NCBI RefSeq assembly: GCF_026745355.1
Contig: NC_079209.1
Span: 53,136,090 to 53,200,089, forward strand
Direction: 5' to 3'
DNA from: Beta vulgaris subsp. vulgaris
Taxonomy: Eukaryota > Streptophyta > Magnoliopsida > Caryophyllales > Amaranthaceae
Length of the DNA: 64,000 nucleotides
A program made the position numbers and the translations under genes. Shown here piece by piece: positions 31,801-43,759 of this stretch (the stretch's first letter is position 1; each line of letters starts with the position of its first letter). The notes below the pieces were generated by a model. It was not told the DNA's origin, did no database searches, and saw only the letters and a program-made list of their open reading frames with translations.

Positions 31801-34800
31801 GCAGCAGAATCAATTTGACTTTTCATAAGTTCCCGCACCAAAGGATCTTGGACAAATCAACGAGATATCCAACTTTGTTCATAAACTCTAAGTCCTATCT
31901 CCTAACTATATGAACACATGGTGAACAAACTACCTAGGCTACGCAACTATTAGAGCTCCTGAATGACCACCATCAATAAATTTCATTACATTCATAATGA
32001 TCAGTAGCTTACGTGCGTCTAGGAGGTAAATTACCGTTATGTCAAAATTGATTTGATATCTTTTTCCTAGACTGAGGATTACTCAAATACAAGCTTTTGT
32101 TTGATTAAAAGTATATGATTCAAACATATTCTGAACAGCCACTGAGACCCTGAATCGACTAGACTATTCTAACTACACTACACATAGTAGATATGAACCT
32201 TGGTAAGGATATTTGTAAAAAAAAAAACGAATACAATAGGTCCTACGCCAATTTGCCTCACAAAGCATTAAGCATACTCTGTATAATTGCTTTCAGTTAA
32301 AGGGGTAGGTTCAAGGATTTTTTATCTGGAATTTAGAAACTACAGCTAGGCTTAAGGTCACAACGGCTAGCTTACTTGTCAGGGTTAACTTGATAATATA
32401 CATTGGACTAGGTTGTAACATTCACAACGGAAGATTATCCTAGCATATGACAGTTGTGGGGGGGTGGACTCCACAGAAGTTGAGCAACTCTAAATTCTTG
32501 TGTGTTTTCCAATAGCTTATTGCTATGATTCTCTGGATATTACATTAAAAAAGAAGAAGCTTTAAATTTAGCTCAAAACCAACAAGAACGAAAGTTAGGA
32601 ACCAAGTAAAATATTTGATAGAATCCGTTTCGGGAACGTAGAATGTAAGAGAAATTCAAATGTTATAACTCCAGTATGTCCAGAAAGATCTCGTTCAATC
32701 CATAAACACACGCAATCCCTTCTCCAACAAAAAGGCCCTCTTAAACAGTTCCGTGAAAGTGGATCAAGGGGTAATCTGCACTCAGTTGGGTAATCAGTGC
32801 GGTGAGGGTCTTATAATCAGTTCTCACCTTCGGGACTCGCTGTTGAACAATCCCCAAACAGTTTGTAAGTGGTTCCTATACTTCCTTTGACTTCCGCCTA
32901 AATACCGCTAACTAGAGAGGTGAAGTAGCGGGAATAAAAAAGACAATCGGGCTCGGGAAAGGAATGGTTTCTTAATATTTATTGGACATTTAACATACGC
33001 CTCAATAAAGCCAAAGAGGCTATCTAAGTCCTTATCAGCTAGATTACCAATACATACCAGATGATATAAAAACTCAGTTTAAAGAATTCCTTCATAATTA
33101 TGATTTTGATCAAAGCACTTCTACTAGTAATCCTAGTGCTAAAAAAATAGGCTATCAACTATGTTCCAATGTGTAAGTTGGGTTTCAGATACAAAGTGTG
33201 ATCAAATATAAACAAGGTTGCAAACAACTACAACACCCCTCACCCTCCCCACTCGTTTTCTTGTGCTTAATCTTCCTTATTGCACTAACTCCAGTCTCCA
33301 ACTAATAAAATTTGCCTCCAAGTAGAACGCTGAGATGTCATAGTCACAACTCACAATTAGATCTCCATCAATGTTAGAAATACAGCCATACCGCAAATTT
33401 CCCTCCCATGGTCTTCTTTATACATGAACAGGATCTAATAGGCTTTTACATGGATTCAGAACCAAACTTGAGAATGACAGCTCTAATTTCTTGCTATAAT
33501 GCACATGAAACCTATATATCTAAAAAGCGTCTAGAAGGTGGTTATGTCGATCCGAAACAGCTAGTAAGAATGTGCCACATACTACACTGTCAGCCTAACA
33601 AAACATTACAACTTCCATGAGCAAGATAAGAAAACGGTTCCATTCATTGTGGAAACAGGAGCCAATCATAGAGAAGACTATCATACCTTACATGTAGTGC
33701 AAAGATCTCCGGACAAAGCTGATAAGTGTGACAAAGGAAGGGAGGCATTTATGCAAGACACCCTTCTGAAGCCCTCCCTCTTGCCTGCAACACGTTCTTT
33801 AAGCGCTTCAAACTCGCGCTCAGCCAGGTACCTCTTATGATCCTAAAGAACTTGAAAAAGGGAAACATAAAATCAGCAACACGATACAACTAATCGCATT
33901 AACTGCAGAAAAATAAATGCTTTAACTCAAATCCAGTATCGAACATGGGTCAATATCCAGCTTGCTCAAAACCCTAGCCTTGATGTGATCCCGAGAGGAA
34001 CGGCCAAGTCTTACAAGAAGTTTCACAAGTTTTACTAATAGTGAAGGAAAACATATTTACACCTTCAAACAACGGACAATGCCCATTGTCCACAATAAGG
34101 AAAACATAAAATTGAAAAGTACTTTTAAACACCTATGTACTAAAATGCTCCTACTCCCTCATAAAAACATCATCCCTGATTTCAATCTTCTTGATTACAA
34201 GTTCCATCCTACACCCTTTCACCGCCTTAACAATTTCGGATAGATTTGCATCTTCTTTGACAAATTGATTTCATTCCATAGCAAGTACTTATATCCTCCC
34301 TTGATAACCAACTTTTCCAAATCCTTTGGAAGGGGGATTTTGTTATGTTTCATCTCATATGCTTCCCTACCCTCACTCCTTTTGTTACTATCATCAATAA
34401 TCCCTCTTCCTCACCCCATTTCTCTAAATTCCTTCTCGTCCCAATTACCAAATTCTCAATTTCAATTCCTCCACGAACCTCGAATCACCCCATTTGTTAT
34501 TTTGTTTACACCATACACAACCACCAACTCAAAACTCCTCTCTAAAGTTCAAAAACAATAGTGCAAATTGCAAGGTTCACACATACTTACCCCCAAAATT
34601 TTTATCTCTATTATATAAGTCAACTCTTGAGAAGTTTGGTGTCCACCTAAAATGCCCGTTACTTTTTTTCATGTTTCAAATTTAATGTTAATATACTAAA
34701 ACTATTGTATATTTTTTTTATAACTTGAAGCACGCATTGTGTACAATTTTTTTTTTGAGGGAACGCATTGCGTACCTTTAAATCTAGTAGTATTCTGTAG

Positions 34801-35363
34801 AAACGACTCGACAGCGAGGTGAAAACAATCAAACAATAACTCTAGCATCAAATAAACAAATCCTTAATGTAATGTTGAAGCAACATTGCGTTTATAAACA
34901 AGTCACATTCTCAAACACAATCATTGATAGTAAAATTACACTTACATATAAGAGAAACTTATTAAAATTACGCTAATTCCACTTCTAGAAATACTAATAA
35001 CAAACTTACAATAATTAAAATTGTAATCCGAACAAAATAGAAAAAACTAACCTCGATACCAAAAGAATCGTCCTTAAATTCATTAAAAGTTCGAATTCGG
35101 AGACTTGCAGCAGCCCAAAGGTGTTCCTCGGAGACGGCTTCATCGACAATGAGAGCGGATTTATCGACAATGAGATGTTGTTGAGGAGCGTCGCAAACAT
35201 CCGGCGACGAAACGGAAAGCGTGAAAAGGCGTCGAGAAGGTGAGAATTTAGAGTAAGGAAGGTTGGATGAAGGTGGTGATAAGGTGATGGATTTGGGAAG
35301 AGGAGGGAGAAAATGAAGAGAAGAAGATGAAGTGGGTGAGAATGAGAATGGTAATATCGCCAT
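25847..35363 (-). CDS. Plastid GNAT-family N-acetyltransferase
   Basis: Exons 35363-35052, 33842-33687, 30555-30460, 27513-27393 and 26019-25847; phases 0, 0, 0 and 1 agree, giving 285 residues. Residues 1 to about 55 are Ser/Pro-rich with few acidic residues, like a chloroplast transit peptide. The GNAT fold follows: ASLRIRTFNEF, then HKRYLAEREFEALKERVAGK, GFRVVVGTLDLNQCLRLPDE, ARAYLSNVCVAKELHRNGLG (acetyl-CoA loop, here H-R-N-G-L-G at 209-214), and VAVDNESAKNLYMKSGF. This matches the plant GNAT4/5/7-like group, whose characterised plastid members acetylate lysines and protein N-termini using acetyl-CoA. Introns of 1.2-3.1 kb hold MITEs and a SINE. No lesion seen. Confidence 0.93.
26720..26975 (-). 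mobile_element. tRNA-derived SINE in intron 4 of the acetyltransferase
   Basis: The minus strand reads TTAGCTCAAAGGGTTGGAGG (A-box-like) and, about 30 bases on, GGCTTTGAATCCTGG (B-box-like). Ends were not resolved and no duplication was found. Confidence 0.45.
28055..28852. mobile_element. Tourist-type MITE with GC-rich interior, in intron 3
   Basis: Ends GGGGGCGTTTGGTTAGGGGG and CAACCAACCAAACGCCCCC, flanked by TAA on both sides (28052-28054, 28853-28855). 798 bases, long for this class. The centre has a run of CACCCGAAACCACCA repeats (28230-28450), then a GGCGACGGCGGCGGCGACGG-type stretch (28560-28680), quite unlike the AT-rich ends. Frames there are by-products of composition. Confidence 0.9.
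29157..29413. mobile_element. Stowaway MITE in intron 3
   Basis: CTACCTCCGTTCTTTTTTAG and, reversed, CTATCTCTGTTTTTATTTAA, with matching inner arms GTTGCAACGTTT/AAACGTTGCAA, flanked by TA. 257 bases. Confidence 0.85.
29462..29748. mobile_element. Eroded Stowaway-like MITE
   Basis: Left ATTCCCTCAGTCCAATAATA and reversed right ATTCTATCAATCCCAAAATA are similar in length and position; the body is AT-rich. Diverged, so tentative. Confidence 0.4.
31557..31614. repeat. 29-bp perfect tandem duplication in intron 2
   Basis: AAAGGCCATCAATATGCTGT... is repeated twice back to back without change. The rest of this 3.1-kb intron (30556-33686) is unannotated; 32640-32960 is more GC-rich than its surroundings and unexplained. 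Confidence 0.9.
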
Positions 35364-36228
35364 GTTTAGTCCTCAACTCCTCACTTTGTCTACAAAGATT
35401 GGGTTTGGAAATTGGAACTTTGGACTTTGGTGAATTGTTGTTGTTACAACTTTACATGGCTTTCGCTATGCTACTCTGTCACTCACACAAAGGTCTAATA
35501 AGGTCTAGATTCATTTTTTTTCAGATTTGAGTCCTCAAATTTTGCATACTATGGATCCGGGTAGGATCATTCTTTAAAAAAAGGATCTGGATCGAGTTCT
35601 AAATTATTACTCGGAAAATCTGTTTACCCGTTTTTATAATATTATTATTTAAGATTATATTATTATAATTATAGTTATTACATGTAAAATAGATTTTTGC
35701 TTGAATTTCGAATTATTGTTTTGATTAATGTGCGATTTTGGTGCGAATTTACTGAATAATTGAGTTCGAAAATTGGATTGATACTTGTTTATTTTTTAGA
35801 AATAATTGATTAATATATAGTTTGATATTTGAATAGTTGTAAATAGTTGCAATGGTTATTTTTCAGAAATTAAATGTATTTTTTGATTGATATTAGATGA
35901 CCTTATTGTTTAAAATCTTTAATTATTGTAAAAAATTAGGGTAGTTTGAAGAAAATAGGCAATGGTCCGTTATGGATCTGGATCCTCATTCTTATTACCC
36001 GATAGACTCGAGTAGGATCGTCTTGATCGTTGCCTATAATACGGATCCGGATCCTAGTGGACCCTGTCAAGATCCTACCCATTGTCATCTCTTATTTCAA
36101 GTTGGGGGAATAAAGAGATCCCAACTTGCTAAGGGTAATAATCGATCTCAAGACCTCTTAGAATCTGGAGAGATGTTCTAACCATTGGGCTACCCCTCAC
36201 TCTCATGTATATATTGATATGAATGTGT
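35364..36228. other. Acetyltransferase upstream region
   Basis: Promoter side of the acetyltransferase. GGATCCGG/GGATCTGG words recur at 35550-35600 and 35965-36060. On the minus strand 36100-36200 has a tRNA-like TAGCCCAATGGTTAGAAC...GAGGTCTTGAGATCGAT, probably a SINE remnant. Confidence 0.4.
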
Positions 36229-36773
36229 GTCTATATTTTAAGAAAATTTGTTTTTAATAAGTTAATCTTCGGTTGATCTTCTCAAAATAATTCAATCTTT
36301 TGATTATCTTATAATAAGTTAACCTTGTATTTACTTCTGTTGTAAACGAGTTAATGACGTTGAAATTATGATACGTGTCAGTGTGCCACATTTTAATAGG
36401 ATGACATTGTGATTTAACTGATTTATAGCAAAAGTAAATACAAGGTTAACTTATTCATAATTAATCGAAAGATTGACTTATTTTAAGAAGAATGCGCAAA
36501 GGTTAACTTATTAGAAATAAATAAGGATGAGGAGCTAGCTCATGTGGTAGAGTACTCCCCTCTGATCCTTGAGGTCAGGGGTTCGATCCTTACCCCCAGC
36601 AGTATGTTGGGGTATTTCCTTAGCATGCTTTACCAGCCAATGTGCTGGTAGTTCCTACAAAGCTAGTAGCCTTGGTAGGGGTTAGCCCCCCTTGGGCTGA
36701 CTTAATTTCCCAAAAATAAAAAAAAATAAAAAATAAAACTTATTAGAAATAAATTTTCCTTATATTTTATAAA
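36229..36773. mobile_element. Inverted-repeat MITE split by a SINE
   Basis: Left arm TATATTTTAAGAAAATTTG...AATAAGTTAATCTTC...AAGTTAACCTTGTATTTACT; the right arm mirrors it over about 110-120 bases and continues past the SINE (AAATTTTCCTTATATTTTAT). Removing SINE and duplication restores the arm. Outer limits are good to some 5 bases. Confidence 0.65.
36523..36736 (+). mobile_element. tRNA-derived SINE with 18-bp target duplication
   Basis: AACTTATTAGAAATAAAT flanks it exactly (36505-36522 and 36737-36754). The head has TAGCTCATGTGGTAGAG (A box) and GGTTCGATCC (perfect B box, about 36579), the body is about 120 bases more, and the tail is AAAAATAAAAAAAAATAA-like. Au/Au-like SINEs of plants share this head. 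Confidence 0.93.
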
Positions 36774-37076
36774 CGATATAGTCTAGCTTCGATATAAATT
36801 ACAATAGTACCCCTTTACGCACTATGCTAAACTCGATAGCCTCATCTATAATACACGTTGACATTTTAATAATCTACATTGTACCCATCAGACTACAAAA
36901 GTTAGTCTATATCTATTGATTTATCCAGTTCATAACATATACATCCTTTTATTTTTAATAATTGTAACGTTTTAACTTTTACATTATTTATATACTTATT
37001 TGACAGAAATATATAAAGTTAATATTCTTATTCTTTCACAAATACACAAGGTGATTATTTTGTCTCATATCTCATA

Positions 37077-37335
37077 CTACCTCTGTTTTAAATTAATTGT
37101 TACACTTACACTTTTCACGCATGCCGATGTAAAACTTTGAGAACATATATCTTTAGTTTTGTATTTGTAAAAATTATAAAAGTTACATATTAATAAAATA
37201 CATACTAAGACGAATCTAACAAGATCCCACATGACTATGTTTTTATTCACGTATAAATCACAAACAAGGGTCAAAGTGCAATTTGTGAATAGTGTAAAAT
37301 GTCAAAGTGTAACAATTAATTTGAAACAGAGGTAG
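37077..37335. mobile_element. Stowaway MITE
   Basis: CTACCTCTGTTTTAAATTAATTG and CAATTAATTTGAAACAGAGGTAG, TA on both sides, 259 bases. Inner arms TTACACTT/AAGTGTAA match as well. Confidence 0.92.
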
Positions 37336-38593
37336 TATGTCTTTAATTGATTGCAGAGAATGATAGTTTTAAGAGAAGAAGTGTGAGAATGTGAAGTATT
37401 AACATAAGAAGAACGATTAATGAGGAATAGCTATTAGTCTCAACTCTCAACTCTCAGGCCAACTCAATTTGCCCAAATTTCATCCTATTCCCATTCAGGC
37501 TTTGATTGGCCAATTGGAACGGGTGGTTCTAAATTCTAAAACACTCTACACTTGTGAGTTTGTGACTGCTCTTGAGTCTTGACTCAATATGTATATGTAT
37601 CCAGAAAATATAAAAGTTGTACTATCAAAAAGAAAAAAAAAAGTAATATGTAGATACATAATTATGTCTCCCCGTTTGAGTACCTTATAATGATACATAT
37701 CACGGTCTTAATTGGTTCAATTAATGGGAGAGCAATCTGAAGAGTTAGGCGCAAAACTGATTTTAAAATCATAAAGCCTATTTGTTTGTTTCAAAGATTC
37801 AAATTCAATGTTAAAGCCTAATTAATTATTCCTGATAATTAATTGTATTTTAAACTTAAAAATTAATTATTTTGAGCTCAATCCCTTGAAAAGTCCAATT
37901 AATTATTCATGACGATCAATTGTATTTATTTATTATTTTAATAAATATTTTCAATGAAAAAGGATTTTTGAATTTATTAAAATCAGATTTTATCTTTTCA
38001 GATAGCTGGTTTTCGGATTTAAGAAAATGTTATTTGATAATGATAAACAAAATCTTTAGCAAATCGAGTTAATTTAAACAAACGTCCAAATTAGATTGTG
38101 TCGGATGCAGGATTTTGCTTACGCGCACACACATGGATTGCGCTAAACGCAAAGTTGTGCGCAGGACGTGTAGCCTTTGCGTGCCATACAATCTTTTGCG
38201 CGATACGCAACTTTCTTTCTTAACTTTTTTTTAAGTTTTTCTATAAATAGGCCAACGTTTTCCGGATTTTAGACACACTTTTTACCCGAATATTTGCGAT
38301 TTCTCAAGCATAAAACACTCTCATGCTCTCATACTTTCATACTTTCAAATTCAAGCACATAAACACCTACTCATTCTTTGATTGATCTTCCGAGCGGAGT
38401 CGAACCTTCACTGCCTTTTCCGAAGGTTGTATGTTATTCTCTTATACCCAAGCTAAGACACCCGGTATATTTCTGAGGGTCCTTAATCTTTCCTTTTCTT
38501 ATTTATTTTATTAAAGGTTACTAACATTCTTTTCATGATGGAGATCTTTGATAAAAATTTGTTCTTTGCACATTCTAAATCTTTACTCCTTTT
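37336..38593. other. Intergenic DNA with a promoter-like stretch
   Basis: No protein gene. 38090-38520 carries TCTATAAATAGGCC (near 38240), a leader-like C/T/A stretch, and GCGC-rich words such as TTGCGCGATACGCAAC upstream. It resembles an LTR or a plant promoter plus 5' UTR facing right, but no coding region follows because a transposon starts at 38603. Confidence 0.35.
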
Positions 38594-38602
38594 TACTTTT
38601 TT

Positions 38603-39743
38603 GAGTTTTTTGTCAAACACAACCTTTTATATACTCTTTTTTGCGAAAGACAACCTTTTTAAAAAAATTTGGGCAACTTCAAACCTTGATGAATTTTTTT
38701 TTTTTTGTCAAAAACAACCCTGACCAATATTCCGACGTTGACTCGTCGGAAACCGGTGTTGACCTTACTTAAATGATCATGTGCCCCTCACATGATTTCT
38801 TTTCTCCCTAATTTTACCCATTTCCCTCCCTTTTTCCCCCTTAATCACCCTCCCATCTTTTCTTTCATCCCTTATGCATCTTTACTCTCAACCCCAATTC
38901 CTCATCTTCTCTCTTTGTAATTGTTGCTGAGCAAAATTCACCTGTAATCGTGAGATGTCATGATCTTATCTTGCTATTTCAAAGGATTGTTTCTAAATTC
39001 TAAACCTCCAAAAACTCCCATTCCAACTCCACTCTAGACTCCTCAAGCCCATCTCCACCAACATCACCTTTCCTCCACCGTCATATTCTCTCTCCTCAAC
39101 TGTGACGTCCATAACTGACCTCATCTTCTCCATAGAAGACCCAAAAACCCTGCTCTCATCCCCAGATTTCGTCTTCTCCAAACCTCTTTGTCAATCAAAC
39201 CCTAAAACTCCTCTGGAAACATGGCCCAAAAGGCTTTTAATTCTTAACCATCCTCGAAAACCACCTGCATTACTCCCACTCTCTCTGCTAGTTTACATAA
39301 ATTCACCACCTGCAATACCCTTTTTGATATACTCTGTAAATCCAAAAGGGTTGAGAAAGTTCATGCTTTGTTTAAGGAGTTTAAGGGGAAATCGACTTTA
39401 GCCTTAGAAAAATGACGATCTGAATTTGCAAACTCAAGAGAGAAGATGAGGAATTGGGGTTGGGAGTAAAAATGCAGAAGGGATGGAAGGAAAGATGGGA
39501 GGGTGATTAAGGGGGAAAAGGGTAGGAAATAAGTAAAATTAGGGAGAAAAGAAATCATGTGAGGGGCACATGATCGTTTAAGTAAGGTCAGCACCGGTTT
39601 CCGACGAGTCAACGTCGAAATGTCGGTCAAGGTTATTTTTGACAAAAAAAAATTTCATTAAGGTTTGAAGTTGCCCAAAAAATTTTAAAAGGTTCTCTTT
39701 CGCAAAAAAATATATATAAAAGGTTGTCTTTGACAAAAAACTC
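38603..39743. mobile_element. Pack-MULE-like element with about 310-bp inverted repeats
   Basis: Arms 38603-38918 and 39438-39743 are about 85-90% alike, both starting GAGTTTTTTGTCAAA and including CGACGTTGACTCGTCGG, GGGGCACATGAT and CTCATCTTCTCTC. Flanking 9-mers TACTTTTTT and CACTTTTTT agree at 8 of 9, as for Mutator insertions. The 520-bp centre contains a PPR gene scrap. No transposase. Confidence 0.75.
39100..39398 (+). pseudogene. Captured pentatricopeptide-repeat gene fragment
   Basis: 39308-39397 reads in one frame TCNTLFDILCKSKRVEKVHA followed by LFKEFKGKST, a PPR-type repeat (NTLxxxLCKxxRVEKxxxLF). Just upstream, in other frames, LENHLHYSHS and TPLETWPK resemble the region before the first repeats of such proteins, with stops and shifts between. 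The fragment is non-functional. Confidence 0.6.
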
Positions 39744-40354
39744 CACTTTTTTTTTTTTTATGTTTTTTATGATTGTCATGCGTATATGTTCATCACCAAC
39801 ATGTTATTATTGTTAATCAAGACTTGAGAAATTATTCAAACGCCTAATAAGATAGTTGGACAATTGAATTAGGGACTCAATAATTTTGATGCTAATATAC
39901 CACTAAAAAAAAAGTTTTTTTAGGTGTTTGATGAACCAACTTAGACTAATTTTTTTAGGGTGCTTAAAGATATCATTTGGTTGTTCTTTTGCATAAATAT
40001 TGTTATGAATCGTGTTAAGTGGAGGCCATCAATGGGAGAACTTGATTCATGATCACGTTCGTACCCTCACCCCAACTCAATTTTTGGTTCATGACCATTA
40101 ATTAAATTATGACGGGAAAATCTACATTGGATAAGTTTGAAAGATGTCCCTAAGTTTCATAAATATCCAATAAGGATTATGAGTCTTCCTCCAAGACTTG
40201 TTGGCGAGTTCTAGAACTTTTTTTTTAATAAATCCTTTTAATGAGGTAGTCAAATACGCGCTCACACCGCGTAAGCGACTAAAAACACGCATAACTGGTT
40301 CTTTTACATTGCAATATTTGAATTTAATATTTTTTTTACAAGAAATATAATATA
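39744..40354. other. Unassigned intergenic DNA
   Basis: AT-rich; nothing recognised. Confidence 0.4.
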
Positions 40355-40613
40355 CTAACATCCATTTCTAAAGAAGTGCAACAGTGTAACTTTCACGTTT
40401 GCCAATGCATAACTTTGACCATTAATATCTTTAATTATTTATTTGTAAAAGTTATAAAGAATTAATACTATGAAAATATTAATTGAAACAAACCCAATAA
40501 CATTTTATATGATTGTTGTTGTTTTTATATATTATTAAAAGAATACGGATAAAATGAGGTGTGTGAATAGTGCAAAAGTCAAAGTGTTACACTTAAAAAA
40601 GAAATAGAGGAAG
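40355..40613. mobile_element. Eroded Stowaway MITE
   Basis: Left CTAACATCCATTTCTAAAGAAGTG and reversed right CTTCCTCTATTTCTTTTTTAAGTG, with inner TTTCACGTTTGCCAATGCAT and TGAATAGTGCAAAAGTCAAAG words shared with the 37077 copy; TA next to both ends. Confidence 0.65.
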
Positions 40614-41562
40614 TATCTTCATTCAACATATAACCTAGTAGAATTATTGATCTATTTACTTGACATATGACATTTCGGCATGAAATCTAGGAGCATGATA
40701 GAGAAGACAAACGAATAGATTGACTCAAAATAGATTAAACATGGATAAGACTCCAAAAGAGGAGTGATTAAGTTAACTCTTGTTTAAATTATTTAGAGTA
40801 ATTCATCTAGTTACCTAAACTATCATGCTTCTAAAATTTTGTGCCAAAGGGAAATATATGCTACCACTGATTATTGATAATAGTACATTAAAATAAAACA
40901 TAGCACTTTAAGACTTAGGTGTAAAGTTACGACTCTAAATTTTAGGCTCCAGTAATGCAAAAGCTCTTGAATGAACAACATTTATTACCACAAAGGTAAG
41001 TTAATAAACTGAAATTATCAAAAATTGACAATATGGTTCTCTTCTAAATAATTTTTTTCCGTTCAAATTATTATTTATTATATTTTGGTTCGAGATGAGA
41101 TGAAACTATAAGATTACAGTGGATTTGTGGAAATTATCATTATTCATACTAGTTGAGGTCATATGTTTAAGGCTTGTAAATATACTTCATAGCTTTACTA
41201 GATGTATTTGCTAAAAGAAAATGTTTATAGATGTATAGATATGAGACATCTCTAGTAGTACATGAAGTATGGGGACCCTCCTACATCATATTTTAATGCA
41301 TTAAAAAACAAGAAGAGAGTCTAGTATTATCAATAGAGCTTACTTTCCTAGAGACTTAGGGGCTTCCCTAGAGTCCTTTCGTGAGCAATGATATTCTCAT
41401 ATCGGGTATGTGCCAATTAATATCATGGCATTTATATAATTTTGATGACAAAAGTAATAATAAAAAAAATTTTAAATTTTTTGTTTTTCTTAATTTTTTT
41501 TTTGGGGGCTTTTTAGTTGAAATATTATATCATATCCTAACAATATCTTATCATATTAGTTA

Positions 41563-41797
41563 CTCCCTCTGTTTCAAAATATAAGTCATTTACGCTTTAC
41601 GAAAATTTGCTTTGACCACAAATATCTCTCAAATATGATAAGTAAAAATTATAAAAATTATACCGTTGGATTCGTCTTGAAAAATACTATAATAATATTA
41701 TTTTTTAAAATTTTATATCAACATAAATTGAGAATAATTAACGGTCAAAGTTCGACCTCGAACATCGTGCGTGCCTTATTTTGTGAAACGGAAGGAG
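41563..41797. mobile_element. Stowaway MITE
   Basis: CTCCCTCTGTTTCAAAATATAAG and, reversed, CTCCTTCCGTTTCACAAAATAAG, both next to TA; 235 bases. Confidence 0.85.
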
Positions 41798-41884
41798 TAG
41801 CTATTAAATCATATCTGAGCTACATCTAATCATATCAAGTATCTAGTATGGGAAAAGTTTCCCCATACTGGATATGGGAGTATA

Positions 41885-42076
41885 CTTTCTCGTCCTTTGG
41901 TCCTCAAAGTTTGCTCTATTGGATTCTTTAGTGTCATAACTCATCTCCAAACAATTATATTTTTAATTACAAAAAATATACAGATTAAGATGAATCTAAC
42001 TATATATTCTATGCATCTTCCTCTATGTTACGAAAAACACGGGATCGTAATTTTGTGCCTTGATCCGGAGAAAAAG
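41885..42076. mobile_element. Possible eroded Stowaway MITE
   Basis: CTTTCTCGTCCTTTGG and, reversed, CTTTTTCTCCGGATCAAGG, both next to TA. Weakly similar ends, so tentative. Confidence 0.4.
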
Positions 42077-42089
42077 TAATGGAGTGTAG

Positions 42090-42318
42090 CAGGCCCGTCT
42101 CAAACTATATAGAGGCCCTGTGCGATCTCGTATTTGAAGAATTCAATAATGTAATAGCTCATCCATACTTCACATAATCATATTATGAAAAAAAAAGTAG
42201 TCCAAATAAGTAGATAAACTTTTTCTTTTTACTACTTGAACTTTCTTTATTTTGGGGCCCTCACAATTAAGGGGCCCTGTTCCATGGAACATGTTGAACA
42301 TGCTAAAAGCCGCCCCTG
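42090..42318. mobile_element. hAT-type MITE with 8-bp target duplication
   Basis: GAGTGTAG flanks it exactly (42082-42089, 42319-42326). Ends CAGGCCCGTCTCAAAC and, reversed, CAGGGGCGGCTTTTAG are short imperfect inverted repeats starting CAGG, as in hAT elements. 229 bases. Confidence 0.85.
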
Positions 42319-42326
42319 GAGTGTAG

Positions 42327-43168
42327 AATAGAGATTAGAGGAAGGAGGAAGTGCTCTACTAGCTCAGATAGTACTTGTATAATGATAGCTGAAATCATTT
42401 AAAGCATAAAATTAGGGTGAATGTTATTGCCACCAAATAGTTAAGTAGTTTACCTTAAAGGAATGATTAATTTATGTGACAAATGACTGTTAAGAGTTCT
42501 GTAGGTAAATAGTTGACAAACCCACATGCGAAATATTATTCTTCGGAGTGTAACGTGAGAAAGAAGGCAAAAGATGTGCGGCAGAAATTAGAGATATACC
42601 ACATCAAGATCAGATAGTGAGTGACTGAGACTCAGAGTGTCACCTGTTTCTTCAATTCGTTCAGTCACATTATATCTAAGTAATACTACTTTGCTTCTGC
42701 AGTTGTTTTTCTTCGGATGATACATCCACTCACCCCTTCTTACGTCTCACTCAAACCGTTGAAACTTAGTGCTGGTGCTAGATGATTAATTTAATTTGAT
42801 TCTTTTACATAAGACATAAGTCTATGTTCTCACTTCTCAAGCTTGCAAGATTGCCCTTGTATGAAATGACACCACTTTCAATAAGATCATGTTCTTTTGA
42901 GCTCATTTCAAATTAAAAATTAGTTCACTTTAGTTAAATTTTGAAATTTAACAAGTTTTAATGAGATTAGTTTGGTTCTGTTCAATTTTGAAATTTAACA
43001 ATGTTTAATTATATCAATTCACTTCACTGCAGTTCAATTCGAATTACTTTAGCCCAAAAGAACAAGGTCTAACTCGACCCAAGTTCATATGTTACATAAA
43101 ATTATATATGACGTGATCAGTAGACCTGGTTCAAAATTAATCCAATTGAGAAATTCAGATATAAAGTA
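42327..43168. other. Unassigned intergenic DNA
   Basis: AT-rich; a motif TTTGAAATTTAACAA is repeated near 42940 and 42985. Nothing recognised as a gene. Confidence 0.4.
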
Positions 43169-43519
43169 TAGGAAAATTTGCAAAAAAAACGCTTTAAAAT
43201 TTCTATTTTGCGAAAAAAAGCCTATTAAAGCATTATTTGAAAAAAAAACAATTTTTTTTGCAATATGAAACTTATTCATATTTTTTAGTGTGGTTTTTGA
43301 AATGCATAGAAGTGGTGGTACAATTAATGGAAATAGGGTGTTAAAGGAAGATAGAAGCTAGGGTCACCCCTATGCACCTCCAAAATCACACCGGAAAATG
43401 TAAATAGGTTTCATCTTGCAAATAAATTAAGCTTGTGGTTTTATTTTGCAAAGAATGCTATAAAAGGTGTTTTTTCACAAAATTGAACTTTTAAAAAGGC
43501 TTTTTTGACAAATTTCCTA
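43169..43519. mobile_element. Long inverted-repeat element, periodic arms
   Basis: Left: TAGGAAAATTTGCAAAAAAA...TTTGCGAAAAAAAGCCTATTAA...GCAATATGAAAC. The right arm reversed gives TAGGAAATTTGTCAAAAAAG...TTTGTGAAAAAACACCTTTTA...GCAAGATGAAAC. Arms of about 160 bases with a repeat spacing near 30. No coding content. Confidence 0.6.
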
Positions 43520-43759
43520 AAATATATTCAACTTGTCCTCAAATAAACATCCTATTTAATTTATAGGTTTCAAGTTTCAAGCTCTACTTTAACCATTATA
43601 TTTAATTGCATATTAGTAAACTTGATAAAATATTGATATATTGAAACTTTATGTTAATATGAATATAATAAAAATCAAATTACTGGATTTCGATATATAT
43701 AATAGTGAAGAGATACAGAAAAAAAAATCATACGTTTTACCTTAAAAGTCATGTTAATG

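Noticed and set aside
34265..34685. Phe/Ser/Pro-rich plus-strand ORFs in acetyltransferase intron 1
   Set aside because: Pyrimidine-rich intron sequence read on the non-transcribed strand; three overlapping frames are equally open.
38240..38520. Host gene promoter with TATAAATAGG
   Set aside because: Promoter-like but no coding exon follows on the plus strand before the transposon; an LTR remnant is equally likely, so it is listed only as an intergenic note.
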